From assembly GCA_018894105.1 (NCBI GenBank), contig CM032119.1, forward strand, positions 14,773,246-14,837,245: 64,000 nucleotides of DNA, read 5' to 3'. Both the position numbers and the translations under genes were made by a program. Every line of letters begins with the position of its first letter. Positions within the stretch are counted from its first letter, which is position 1. Of the stretch, positions 9,440-21,208 are shown one piece after another. A model generated the notes under the pieces. The model ran no database searches. It was not told the origin of the DNA and worked only from the letters and a program-made list of their open reading frames with translations. Source of the stretch: Jacaranda mimosifolia (lineage: Eukaryota; Streptophyta; Magnoliopsida; Lamiales; Bignoniaceae).

Positions 9440-11622
9440 GGCCCCTCCCCCCCAATCATCATGCTTTACATATGCATATTAAAGCTTGTGAAACAAAGTC
9501 CCGGCCGGAATGAAAGGTAATTTAGTTTACTTAGAAAAGGACATAAGGTGGGGAGAGAATTGAGGCCTTTCTGTCGGGAACTTGGAGCTGAGAATGTCCC
9601 AGATGTGGATATCATACTCTCCCTTCCAGCGCTCTCTCTGACTATTTTACTCTCACTCAAACAATCCCATCCTTCTTTTCCCAAGGTTTTTATCTGTTAA
9701 TTCTGCTTTCCCCCTATTCAGATGGACAAAAGTTGGTTGCAGCCATGAGTAACCCCACGCCCCAGAAAGGGAAAATGTCATTTATTTCGCATCCGATTTC
9801 TTGCTTCTGCTATCTTTTCCCCACTTCATGGTGTTTGTCGAAAAACTACATTTTTTTTGTTTGTTATAAATCTCTTGATTATTGCCTTGTCCTTCTTCCT
9901 CTTCTTATTGAGTTTTTGTCTTCTTTATTCTGATAGATAGATAGTTGTCTTTTGGTATTTTTAGCAGGAAAAAGTTATGAACAGCTGCTCCGCTGGTGGT
10001 ATATCTTTCTTTTCGTGGGCGAGCACGTGCTGGTCAAGAAACTTTTCAAAGAGCCTATTTCTATATATGCAAAAGTTGTCTCATTTCTACTGGTAATAAT
10101 AATAGTAGTGAATTTGTCTAGCTGTTGGGTTACCTTTATACTATGCTAATCTCCATTAGGTTGTGCCCTTCTATTTTATTGACAAAAGAAAGAAAAGGAG
10201 TTGTAGTTATTTCTTTGATGTGCTTCAGAATATTTATATCAGGGTGATTTTCACATTTGCAGATGGAGAGTTACTTTTTCTTGATTTGAAGCAGCAGAAT
10301 CGTCGTAGTCCCTCTGATAACTTTGTGATTCAACCTTAGACCTTAGTCCCTGTTTCCTACTTTCTTCTCTTTTGGCACCTATCCTCAAGGAGAGGGAGCG
10401 GTAGGTCTACTGCAAATTCTTGCTCGTAATTAAATGTTGGCTGCCTGCTGGGAGAAATGTCTGTCGAGCTAAACTGTATGTTAGTTATTAGAAAGATAGA
10501 CTGTAAAGTAGTGGTTCTTTGGCCTCTTGAACTTGTCTGAACCTTAGTTGCTTCTTTCTAGGATCCATGCCCCTATATATAAATGGAGAATGTTCCCTCT
10601 AAGTTCTTTCTGCTTTCCAAGTTTTAAGTCTTAATCCAGTGCCTCTAAATTACAAAATTTGTTTTCTGTTTTCCTTTCCTTTTGGAATTTTCAAATGAGG
10701 TGAGGAGAGGAGAGTGTAGGGTTATATACACATATCTACCAAATTCCATACCCAATCTTAGCATCTGCAAAATGTTTCTTATGATTTATGTTGCACTAAT
10801 TTTATACCTAGTCCAGGTTCCATTTGCCATACTTATATGAATATGGTTATATGATGTAATTGGTTTTATATTGATTTGCCATAAATACCACAATACTCAC
10901 ATTGATTACCTTTTGTATTCAGATTTGGTTCTATCTCATCCATTGTGCCCTTTGAAGTTTGAACCCTTAAATCTTTCGCCCTGTCAGCAAAACCTTCCCT
11001 TCGGGTTTGTGTCTTTGTTTTTTTTCATTCATCTCTCCCTTGAGCTTTTGTAAGGGGATGTAAAGTTTTCATGAGGACTTTCAAGCTGCAAGACAAGACT
11101 CCCTTCAAGGAAGGCACTACAACCATATCCCACGCTCTTTTTGTGGATTACTTGATGCTTTTTCCTTCTTCCGCGACTGGCATTTCAACTGGCTGACTTG
11201 AACAATAACTTTTCCATCTTTCTCTAGATGGGGCTTTGCTGCTTTTTTTTTTTCCTGTCAAAAGAACCTACTGACTCAAAACTGTCTTCAAGGTCAAACC
11301 GAAACTGACTTAAAAGATTCTGCTTTCACTTCCTAACTTAGAACTTCTGATTTCATTTACTTTTATCCCATGGGACTCCTATTACTACGTAACTGTTTCA
11401 GGGCAAGGCTGCCAATCCTGATGCGGAGCAACCCTCCAACGTGCCTTCAGGCGCATCGACCCCAACAGATTGGTCAGCCTTATGGCAATTTCTAAATAGC
11501 GAGGCTGACCCCAAAATCAATGCTAGGGGGGCCAATCAATTATCATTCTCTCTAAATTAGCCTTTCTTTTTGATCTTTCATCCTCAATTTACATCAAACA
11601 GAAACATTGTTTTCAGGTTTAA
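9440..11622 (+). promoter_or_regulatory. Probable promoter and intron-containing 5' leader of PMT18
   Basis: A pyrimidine-rich CT tract with TCTCTCTGACTATTTTACTC (about 9630-9680) resembles a plant transcript leader. It ends at a possible donor CCCAAG/GTTTTT near 9684. A strong acceptor TTGTTTTCAG/GTTTAA sits six bases before the ATG at 11623, so the start codon exon clearly follows an intron in the leader. A second acceptor-like CTGTTTCAG occurs at 11401. The true transcription start is unknown. Confidence 0.45.
11402..11560 (+). other. Coding-looking 52-codon stretch upstream of PMT18
   Basis: Immediately after a splice-acceptor-like CTGTTTCAG the frame reads GKAANPDAEQPSNVPSGAST, then DWSALWQFLNSEADPKINAR, and ends at TAG. 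The amino-acid make-up is much more protein-like than the surrounding intronic sequence, and no ATG opens it. It could be the last exon of a small gene, or an alternative upstream reading frame in the PMT18 leader. I do not recognise the peptide. Confidence 0.35.
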
Positions 11623-14048
11623 ATGGGGAAGGAGTATGGTGGATCCCCAAAGCCTCATCAGCTGGATTTGAAGAGAAAACGTCTCACTTGGATCCTAGCT
11701 GTGAGTGGCCTCTGTATCTTGTTTTATGTTTTTGGAGCTTGGCAGGGTAGAACTCCTACTCCATCCAGCCAGTCTGAGTTTTCCTCCAGAGTTGGCTGTG
11801 ATGTTGGCTCTACTGCAAAGGGGAAACCTGATCTTCCATCATCATCATCATCATCCATTATGTCGGATCATCAACTGGACTTTGAGAGCCATCATCAATT
11901 AGTAGTAGCCAACACTTCTGAGGAATCCGAGAAATTTCCACCTTGTGATATATCATACAGTGAATACACTCCCTGCCAAGATCGGGATAGGGGTAGGAGA
12001 TTTGATCGCGATATGTTGAAATATAGAGAAAGGCATTGCCCCACTAAGGAAGAGCTCCTACGCTGCCTCATACCTGCTCCGCCAAACTACAAGACCCCTT
12101 TCAACTGGCCACAGAGCAGGGATTATGCATGGTACGCCAACATTCCCCATAAGGAGCTAAGCATTGAGAAGGCTATTCAGAACTGGATCCAAGTTCAAGG
12201 AGATCGCTTCAGATTTCCTGGTGGAGGTACAATGTTTCCACGTGGGGCTGATGCTTATATTGAAGACATCAACGCTCTCATCCCTCTTATGGATGGAACA
12301 ATTCGAACTGCTGTTGATACAGGCTGCGGGGTAAGGAAATTAGCTTACGCATATCATAAATTCTGTTATCTTATTCTGAATGTTAAACTTCATTGTGTTT
12401 ATAGCAATTGCATTTGAGTCATACTTTTAACATTTTTGTTATGGATTGCAAGTGCTGGTAGGATTCTTATTCTCATTTTTCTTTCGGTGTATTGGTTTTC
12501 AGGTGGCTAGTTGGGGTGCTTACCTACTGAAGAGGGATATCATAGCTATGTCTTTTGCTCCAAGAGACACACATGAAGCACAGGTATGGTTCGCATTGGA
12601 ACGAGGCGTTCCTGCAATGATTGGCATCTTTGGTTCGCAGAGGCTTCCATATCCTGCTAGGGCTTTTGATATGGCTCACTGTTCCCGTTGCCTGATCCCT
12701 TGGTTCAAATATGGTTAGATGATCATGAATTTTGTAATTTCAATTGAAGTTTATGTAGTTGATAGATTGAATATGCATATGGAATACATATCATTATATA
12801 TTATTGAATTGCTGGCTGTCTTCTACATTTGTGTCTATATTTCTGTTTGATTGCTTGCAGATGGCCTATATTTAATGGAAGTAGATAGAGTTCTTAGGCC
12901 TGGTGGATACTGGGTACTCTCTGGTCCTCCAATCCACTGGAAGAAATACTGGAAAGGTTGGGAAAGAACCCAAGAAGATTTAAAGCAGGAGCAAGATGCA
13001 ATTGAGGATGTAGCTAAACGACTCTGCTGGAAGAAAGTCATTGAAAAGGGAGATCTGGCAATTTGGCAAAAACCCATGAACCACATTGAATGCCTTAATA
13101 GCAAAGTAACGAATTCTGAACCACAAATGTGCAAATCCGACAATGCTGATGCAGCTTGGTACTTACTGATTCTTTCAATGCCTCTTGAGGATTTTTAGGC
13201 ATGTTTTTTTTTTTTTTTTTTTTTTCTAATGCTAATTTGTCTGTTGTATATAAGGTACAAAGACATGGAAGCTTGCATAACACCGCTGCCAGATGTAGTC
13301 GATGCTAGCGACCTTGCAGGGGGTGCATTAGTGAAATGGCCAGAACGTGCTTTTGCTGTTCCAGCTAGAATTGGCAGTGGCTCAATACCAGGCATCACTT
13401 CCAAGGAGTTCCAAGAGGATAATGAAACTTGGAAGGAAAGAATAGTGTATTACACAAGATTAGTTAGTCAACTACCACGAGGACTATATCGAAATGTAAT
13501 GGACATGAATGCTAACTTAGGAGGATTTGCAGCGGCATTGATGAAATACCCTGTTTGGGTTATGAATGTGGTTCCTGTTAATTCAGATCCAGACACATTG
13601 GGAGTTATATACGAACGAGGTTTCATTGGCACATACCAGGACTGGTGTGAAGGATTCTCAACCTATCCACGAACTTATGATCTCATCCATGCAGCTGGTG
13701 TCTTCACCATGTATCAGGACAGGTAATCTGATAACCAATGGTTTTTCAGCTCGTTATTGTAAAAGTGATTTTCAGACAGAAGCCCCTCATAACATGTGTG
13801 ATTCAAATTGTTCTTGAAGGTGTGACATTACATACATTCTTCTTGAGATGGATAGAATCCTAAGGCCCGAAGGCACCGTGATTTTCAGAGATGCAGTGGA
13901 AGTCCTGGTGAAGGTTAAAAGCATAACAGATGGAATGAGGTGGGAGAGTCGAATAGTTGATCATGAAACAGGACCATTTAACCCAGAGAAAATTATTATT
14001 GCCACAAAAACTTACTGGACTGCTGAATCGAAACAAGGACAACAGTAA
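11623..14048 (+). CDS. PMT18: Probable methyltransferase PMT18-like (Golgi pectin methyltransferase family), 5 exons
   Basis: Exons 11623-12330, 12503-12713, 12861-13158, 13255-13722 and 13820-14048 join in frame with GT-AG introns to give 637 residues, the usual length for the family. A short basic N-terminus is followed by one membrane helix (about residues 23-42, [20 protein letters not shown]), giving a type II Golgi protein with a serine-rich stem. The DUF248 catalytic region follows, with ERHCP near residue 140 and [18 protein letters not shown]. The SAM-binding motif [15 protein letters not shown] spans the first splice junction (from about residue 231). [13 protein letters not shown] and a second Rossmann-like half with [12 protein letters not shown] and [13 protein letters not shown] complete it. 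QUA2/PMT proteins are linked to homogalacturonan methylesterification using S-adenosylmethionine; the acceptor of PMT18 itself is not proven. One oddity is VWFALERG, where the family normally has VQFALERG. It is the only intact gene in the window. Confidence 0.93.
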
Positions 14049-15724
14049 TATGGCAATTTTGAGTTTGCTAGTGGAAATATTATAGACTGTTATATATGGA
14101 GGTTCAGAAGTCACACATGGATTCTCTTCAATAATCCATCTTATTTTTTTACTATTTTGAGAGGAAGTTCCAGTCAATTAGATTGCTAGTTCAGTGATAT
14201 TTCATTAGTTTCTACATGCATCCCTGTATTTTTTTTTCCTTAAAAGAAACTTCTGTCTGCATTTACCTTGGACTGGCCAGTGGGAAGAGGGGATTGGGGG
14301 GTTGAATTAGGACAACAGAAATTGTTGTCACACCTCAAAATGATCACAAACTAATAAATAATTTGATTAACAATGATGAAAATACTAGGATAAGATGACA
14401 AATTGAACAATTGCTAGTTCTAGTGATGAAGATGCTACTATAACAGAGTATGACAATTAATATCATAAACAAATTGAGGAGTTGGACTTGTGAGGGAGCT
14501 TTAAGTACTGTCTACCACAAAACATAAATAATGAATTTGCTAGGTGAAGACTATTATGTCCTCAGCACAAGAAATTAGCATAGGAATAATCTTGATTGAA
14601 GTGGAATGATAGAACTTTTCTTCCAATTAATGCACAACTCGCGGATGGATTGGTAATTGTCATACCAACTACTTCGTATCAGTTATTGCATATATGTATA
14701 ACTTAATCAATATCATTAGTTGACATAGGAGAGACAGTCACAATTCATTCTGCTCTAGATAAGATATCTCTTGTGTTCATCTACGTCTTGAATGTTTTTT
14801 GATGCTCTTTATTCCCACTCACTCTTTGAAGTCATAAAAAAGTTCAAATTATTATATTCCACTCCATTTATCAAGACCTTCCACCATTTATGACTTTTAA
14901 GACTCCATCCCCATTAAATATTCACAGCTTTGGAACTGGATTAGATTCTTTCATATCTTAGGAACATATGTCATGCAACTCAAAATATGATCCACTCAAT
15001 CAACTATTTTGATTTTCTCTATTCCAATGCTTATGATTTTTAAGTAGAACCAACCTAAAATTAAAGTACCAAACCTCTACAATTGAAGTGAGTCAAAATA
15101 ATTATTTTTAGAACACATATATGCGTGTTGCATCTAAAATCTAAAATTCATTTTGAGAAGAAGTATCTATTCAAGTAAAAATCGTGAAAATATATCTTTT
15201 ATATGCAACTGTCGAATTATTATAAGTACAATATCTTTTCTATATGGCATTTCTCGTATAGTTATAGCAAAAATTGCGCTTCCCTTTAGCCATTGAACTT
15301 GACTCATTATTCACAATGCATCAACAAATGTACTCTCATTATCATTTGTTTCCCGAGCAAGCAACCCAGAGTCTTACCCTACCTACTGCATTGCCTCTGA
15401 GACCAAAGTAAAGCTTTACATACTCCAAGTACATTATATCTTTCTCACATAACAATGTGACCATCAATTATTCTACAGATACGAGAGCGAGATAAAAATA
15501 TAAAAAATAATTAAAAAAAAAAAAAGAAAACTTTTTTTTCTTTCTCAAATTTCATATCAACTTTTTATAGTCGACCCATTAATGTAATAAACTGGTACAT
15601 GTGATTCATTATATGGACCTCCTACAACTTCAAATTAGTACTTCAAGTCCAAGTTTACATATCAAATGTTGACTTGGTGCCTTATATTTCGAATCAGGTT
15701 GAATTGATAAAGTATGTGTAACAA
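14049..15724. other. 3' flank of PMT18 and gene-free stretch
   Basis: The first 200 bases are probably the 3' untranslated region, but no certain polyadenylation signal was picked. The rest is AT-rich, without recognisable genes or repeats. Confidence 0.5.
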
Positions 15725-16090
15725 CACTACAAAAAATTGAATTTTAGTGACTACATTTAAATGACTGCACACTGAAATCACTAATTGATGGATGCTTAAT
15801 GATTGATCAGGGATCGAATCGAATATAATTAAAAAAAATTAGTAACCATTCAGTGGCCGTATTAGTGACCATCTTTACGTGGCCAGTGATTCAATCACTG
15901 AATTAGTGACTAATTTTTATCTTAGTTACTGATCGATCATTATTTAGTTTTTGATCCCTTTTTTTTCTTCTTTTCAGTAACTGATATTAGTGCCAACACA
16001 AAGCGGTCACTAATTAATGATCAAATTATTTTTTGATGTCAAATTTTCTTTGTCTTCGATGCAGTTGCTAAGTACTGACCATATTTTTTG
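15725..16090 (+). mobile_element. Truncated CACTA-like left end with GTGAC-type subterminal repeats
   Basis: CACTACAAAAAATTGAATTT resembles a CACTA terminus. It is followed by many TTAGTGAC, AGTGACC and GGTCACTAA motifs in both orientations to about 16080, as in CACTA subterminal regions. No GTAGTG partner end was found, so only one end survives. Confidence 0.45.
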
Positions 16091-16494
16091 GGCAATAATC
16101 ATTCATGAAAATTTAAAATTTTATTTTATATATATAAATATAAATTCATGTATATAAATTTATATATTTTTAAAGATAATAATAATGTATGTATATATAT
16201 ATATATATGAAAATTATATAAATATATCTAATCATATGTATTCATGTATATTTATATACTTTTAGTGACAAAATATCTCTAGATATATATATGTATAAAT
16301 GTGTAAATATATATAATTTTATACATAAATATATAGTTATTAAGTATTTCTATGTTGTATTCATATAATTGAATATTTATAAGTGTATGTACAGATACAC
16401 AAAGAATTAAAATATGAATAATATTCTTATACAAAGAAAGAATATGACAATTAATTAATACATATACATGTTATTGATATATACATATATTTAT
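16091..16494. other. Extremely AT-rich stretch with TATATA runs
   Basis: It is made of TATATA and AATATAT runs, including an (AT)n tract at about 16192-16209. No gene is visible. It may be the outer part of the gypsy LTR described at 16495. Confidence 0.5.
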
Positions 16495-16618
16495 ATGAAA
16501 AAATAAGTCCCAAAGGATAAAAAAGTAATAAGAAAATAAAAAAGCCCAACTAAATAAATAAATAAATAATAAAAGCACAACTGAGCCCAACAAATTAAGT
16601 CTATCAAAATGGCCATCT
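16495..16618 (+). mobile_element. Left remnant of a Ty3-gypsy LTR, split by the copia insertion
   Basis: The run AAGTCCCAAAGGATAAAAAAG, AGCCCAACAAATTAAG and CAAAATGGCCATC aligns in order with AAGACCTCAAAGGAAAAAAAG, AGCCTAATTAATTAG and TAAAATGGACACC at about 57010-57130. The match resumes at 30751 beyond the copia element. It belongs to the gypsy element whose gag starts at 30970. Confidence 0.6.
16614..16618 (+). repeat. Target site duplication (left) of the copia element
   Basis: CATCT lies immediately before the LTR start TGTTGG. The right side has CATCC at 30751-30755, one mismatch, consistent with an old 5-bp duplication. Confidence 0.55.
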
Positions 16619-18784
16619 TGTTGGAATAGTGTCCCGCAAGCCAATTAGATTGGCATGTAGAACTATTCCATGTAAGAGTCTTGATTGAATAATATTCAAT
16701 AAAATGGCCATGTTTATCTTATACGTATATGATTTTCTTCACATGCATTTGGTTGAAGCCCTTAAATCATATAAGACTATGAGACTTGGTCACTCATACG
16801 ATGGTGATCATGAAACAAGTCTCTATGGTTATGATTTTAAATCTTCCAAATCATAGAATCTTATGAGATGGGGCATCTAAGATTGGAATAGACTTGCACT
16901 AACAATGATTACTCTAAGCAGTTGGATATTGCCCATTTCATGGGCAATCTATGTTGGATATGGATGCATATTAATGAGTGCTTGTTAGATAACAAGTTCA
17001 CCGAAGACTTGTCTAGAGAATACACAAGGTAGCCGAAGTGACAAGTCAGTAGTGAAAAATTCTCTAGCTTACGATAGTGCATATAATTAGTTCTTTAACT
17101 TGAGGTTTCATGGCAATCTTGTATTTAGGTCCTTGTACTTTGATTTTGCTTCAAGCACGTAACGGGTTGCTTGGGGCTTAGGTTGGCACAAGCTACCTAA
17201 GTATGGAGGTTGGTGAGTTCCAAGATGGGATTCGTTTCACTCGTCTATGGAGAATGGGTTGATCTCCTATGTATTCCATGATGATCAATTCCAAGAAATC
17301 CTTGTGCAAGGTAGTATGAAAATTTGGAAAAAGGAGTTTTTCAAAGTTGAGATCATAATTAGGAATCGAACATCAAGAATAGATACATAGTTATCGAGGC
17401 TATTAGAAAACTGACAAATATTTTACCGTAGGCCTCTTTAGAGAGATAGGAAATGGAAAAACCGTATTTACACGGCAATCGTAAGCAATAATGGTTCACC
17501 TAATATTGATTCATCCAATTAGTTGGGCTCCGTAGGCTTGTGCTGGACATCAACTATGAAGATTGGATACTCTTCAATTAATCGAGATTAATTGAATGAG
17601 TAATTAGTTTAGAAGAGTTTAGACTATTGAAATATTTGATATTTCATAAGTCACAAAGAGTTGTAAACCTATGTCTAATTAATTGGTGAATCTAAAGGGT
17701 CACTCACAAAAGCCTAGCGCACTCTCACTTGATTGAAGAAATTATCTAAGGAGATATATAATTAAAGTAACAAGTTTATTGAAGAGAGGGACCAAGTTGG
17801 CTAATTATTAATAGATCACTTTGGTTTGATTAATTTAAGTGTTAAATTAATTAAAATTATTTAAGAGTTAAATTAGACCAATTAAATTAAGAAATCAATT
17901 TAATTGGTGCCATGTGGCAATTTAAATAGTCAATGTCAACTTAAGGAGTTGAGTTGATTTAATTAACTTAAAGAGTTAAGTTAATTTAATTAGTAAAAGA
18001 ATATAATTTTGGAGGAAAAATTAAAATGGAAGAGTCCATTTTAAAATAATGAGTTGGCATTTTAATTTTGGAAATTAACATCCAACTAAGCATGCAAGTG
18101 GGCATGAAAGTTGGCAATACAATAGAAGCTTCTAAGAGCGTCTAAATCACACTATAAATACACTACACACTCCTCACAAGTGGCTGGCCATGCTTCCCTA
18201 TTTTCACTCCCAAAAGACGTTACCTCATGTATTGAGAAATACCTCTTACCTTGATTCTCTCCAACCACATTCTCTCTCATCCATCCTCCTCACACTTTCT
18301 CCCTTTTTCCTTCTTCTTCCCCACCTATTTTCTAGCAATTGAATAAGCAATTAGAGTGATCTTGGTGTGTGGATCAACTTTGGGGGCACAACAAGTGGGA
18401 TGGTATGTGTAGGTGAACTAGTTCTTGCATTTGGAGAAGAGTTCTTCCATTGTTTGAAGGCAATTTTTAGGAGATTGCTTCACCGGCGGCCATAGTGCTC
18501 TTGGCACATTTTTGCTGCTGTTTTTGCCTCATTTTGGAGGAGTTTTATTGAGAAAAAATTGCTGTCCTTGGTGGTCTGAGTCGTGGAGAAATGGTAGATC
18601 CTTCAAAGAAGAAGTTCTAGTGGAAGATCTCCATCTTGATTCAAGTTTTTCTTGTCAAGGAATTTTCTCTTGATCTAAATCCTTAATTATAGCATGAAAT
18701 AAGATCCTTGGTTAGTGATATTGCAAGTTTAATTTTGCTTTAATTTTGCAATTATTTTGGATCCTTGCAATATTACTTCCTTTA
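16619..18784 (+). mobile_element. 5' LTR of a Ty1-copia element (2.17 kb)
   Basis: It begins TGTTGGAATAGTG and ends GCAATATTACTTCCTTTA, and matches 28582-30750 along its whole length with scattered substitutions and small indels. A promoter-like CACTATAAATACACT lies at about 18151. The primer site follows two bases after the end. The divergence of the two LTRs indicates an old insertion. Confidence 0.93.
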
Positions 18785-18786
18785 AG

Positions 18787-18799
18787 TGGTATAAGAGCC
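18787..18799 (+). other. Primer binding site of the copia element
   Basis: TGGTATAAGAGCC differs by one base from the TGGTATCAGAGCC site for initiator tRNA-Met and sits two bases after the 5' LTR. Confidence 0.85.
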
Positions 18800-20929
18800 A
18801 ACTTTATGCCTAATTCTGCATTTGTTGAATTGATTTATGTGATGAATTGATTCTAGGACTCTAATTTCTTGATTCAATTGATGGATTTAAGATTTTGGAG
18901 TTGATGCATATGGCTCTATATCTGTTAAATGAAATATGTCAATATGTGTTAGATTGTGATTTACATATGTTGGCATGAGTTTTAATTCAAATGATCTGAT
19001 GTTAAATGCTGATTTAGCAGTAGACAATGTTAAATATTGATTTAGCATGTAGTTAATTGCTTAAAAAGTGTTTTGGAAATTTTTGGATCCAATTGGATTG
19101 GAGTTACTTGATGTTGTTTGAAGAATATTGATTCTTCCTTAGATTTGATTTTTCTAGCACTTTAAGCGCTTTAATTTCTAGTTTTAAAGGTTCTTATAAT
19201 CTAAAAATTTGTCAAAAAATGTATGGAATGATGTTATAGAAGTGTCCAGAACGTTTGAGATGGCAAAAGAGCAAAAATGGGGCAAAACGGTGGCCAAGCC
19301 GCCTTGTGGCAAGGCCCCTACCAGTTGGCCAGCTCGTGGCACTGTAGCAGGCATGCTGTACGCACATCTGCACTGCATCTGGGTAGCAGGCCCGCCCAAG
19401 GCTGCCAAGGCATGACGATTTTGCTGTTTTGTGCGTTTTTGTTCTCCTAAACTTGATTTTTTCATACAACTTTGATGCACAATTGTCGTGTAAGTGCTGA
19501 AGACTATGTTGGACATTTTTGCTTGCTCTTAAGATCAAATTTAAGTATGCACTTCAAGTTTGTGCAAAATTGGGATGCATAAATGTTATGCTTAATTTTA
19601 CCTCTAAATTAATTGTTTATGTTATGAGCACTTTATTGATGGATTGAATGTCAATTCTAGCCATTGTTCATTTAAATGTTGAATGGATGATGGATATATA
19701 GGGATGAACATGAGCCTTTAAATTGGTTTAATTAATATTCAATGTTGATTGAATGTATTGTATTAAATGAAACTTGCATGCCTCTTAATTTTCTACCTTG
19801 TAAAAGTTATGGGAGTAGAACTTTTAGGTGGTGAAGTTTTCTTCATTCTTGTAATTGTTTGAAGGAGATCAAGGATGCCAAGAGGATCAAGGAGGCTTGA
19901 AGACCTATAAATGTATAGGATATATTCATGTAATAAGTAGGATCTATTAATTTAATCAACCCACCTAAATCAACTAAGTAGTGCACCTATGGCTCTAAGT
20001 GTACTACTTAATTAAGACTCATGCTCATCCCAACTTTAGATGCATGCTAGGTCTATTTACTTATTTATGCTTTCTTTATCCTATTGATGTATGGTGATGC
20101 ATGTTTAGGGTAGAGAACCTAAATAAGTAAAGATAAAAATTATAAGATCCTCCAAGAAAAATTAAGTCAAAATCGATAAAATTAAATAAGATTTAAAAAT
20201 CCATGCCTTCAACCAATAGGTGTGTGACATGAGATGCTACCACAATTATTTGTTGGCACACGAGTCGTGGGGCACATTTTAGTAGAAAGCTATGATCACT
20301 ACCTTAGCATAAGATGCATTTTAATGTGAATTTGCTATGATATTGTCTCACAAGTCATGAAATGTTCATAGTTGAAATTGCAATTATGGATAGATTGATA
20401 AGTTTGACTTAACACTTAGTAATATAGATGTCGCACGAGTCGTGGGCAAATATGAAAAGTGAGGCAAAACACATCAAGGGTTACATAGAGATGCAACTGG
20501 CAAAAGTTACCTACCTTAGGGTCATAAGTGGATGTCTCATGAGTCGTAGGTCCATGAGTGATGCCTTTGGACCTTGATTCTCACTAGTAAATATGAATTT
20601 TCGAATTTCTTATGAGAGTAAGGAGTTTGATAAAATAGTAGGAGTAAAATATGCTTGAAAGACCATAATCATGCTTTCAATATCAAAATTTAATCAAATG
20701 CTCATATTCTCTTCTTCGCTCAATGTAGATTTGTAAAATCTCAAGAATAGCTAAAGTCTACTAAATATTATTTTGGAAACTAATGGGTATATGATACCAT
20801 ATGTGGTTTTCATCTTTGTAAACAATTGTAAAGGATGAAATGAAGAATAAATCTAAGTGATGGGGATATGATCCTCCACCTTGACAATGGAGTAAAGAGT
20901 TGCGGCCAAAGTCAAAGGCATAAGTTAAG
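18800..20929 (+). mobile_element. Copia leader and degraded gag region
   Basis: No intact gag was recognised in the expected position. A GC-rich pocket lies at 19263-19415, where open frames in both directions are composition artefacts. Four spaced copies of a CACGAGTCGTGG-type motif lie at 20261-20550. The stretch is otherwise AT-rich with many stops. Confidence 0.6.
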
Positions 20930-21208
20930 TTGGACTTGAGAGATTCTAAGTTATGTGCTAAATCCTTATTACTATGTACCTTAGTACCATTGGTACAATG
21001 TATGAAGGATTGTGCTCATTCTAGATTCTCAACAATCAGTAATGCACATTTAAATGCATACCTTTGGCATGCTAGACTTGGACATATTTTCAAGAGTAAG
21101 ATGAACAAGTTAGTAGCCCTCAAATCACTAAATGTTAGTGGATTAGACGATCTACCTACTTGTGAGTCTTGTTTAAAAGGAAAAATGACCAAATCTCCTT
21201 TTATAGGA
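20930..21208 (+). pseudogene. Copia GAG-pre-integrase segment
   Basis: The frame reads LWHARLGHIFKSKMNKLVAL and CESCLKGKMTKSPFIG, the histidine-cysteine zinc-binding start of copia integrases. It is cut by the CACTA element right after the glycine codon GGA and continues at 25451. The upstream protease is not recognisable. Confidence 0.88.
21206..21208 (+). repeat. Target site duplication GGA (left) of the CACTA element
   Basis: GGA here and at 25451-25453 bracket the element. Collapsing the duplication rejoins ATA GGA with CAA ACG, giving the expected PFIGQTK reading of copia integrase. Confidence 0.85.

Noticed and set aside
11705..11902. Second-frame open reading inside PMT18 exon 1
   Set aside because: It overlaps the clearly homologous PMT18 frame and comes from the serine-codon repeat.
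13205..13227. Poly-T run suggestive of a retroposed insertion or terminator
   Set aside because: It lies inside the third coding-region intron of PMT18, where it serves as or neighbours the polypyrimidine tract; splicing around it gives a normal protein.
19184..19538. Open frames of about 110 codons on the minus strand
   Set aside because: They overlap the GC-rich pocket of the copia leader and have counterparts on the other strand; no domain is recognisable.
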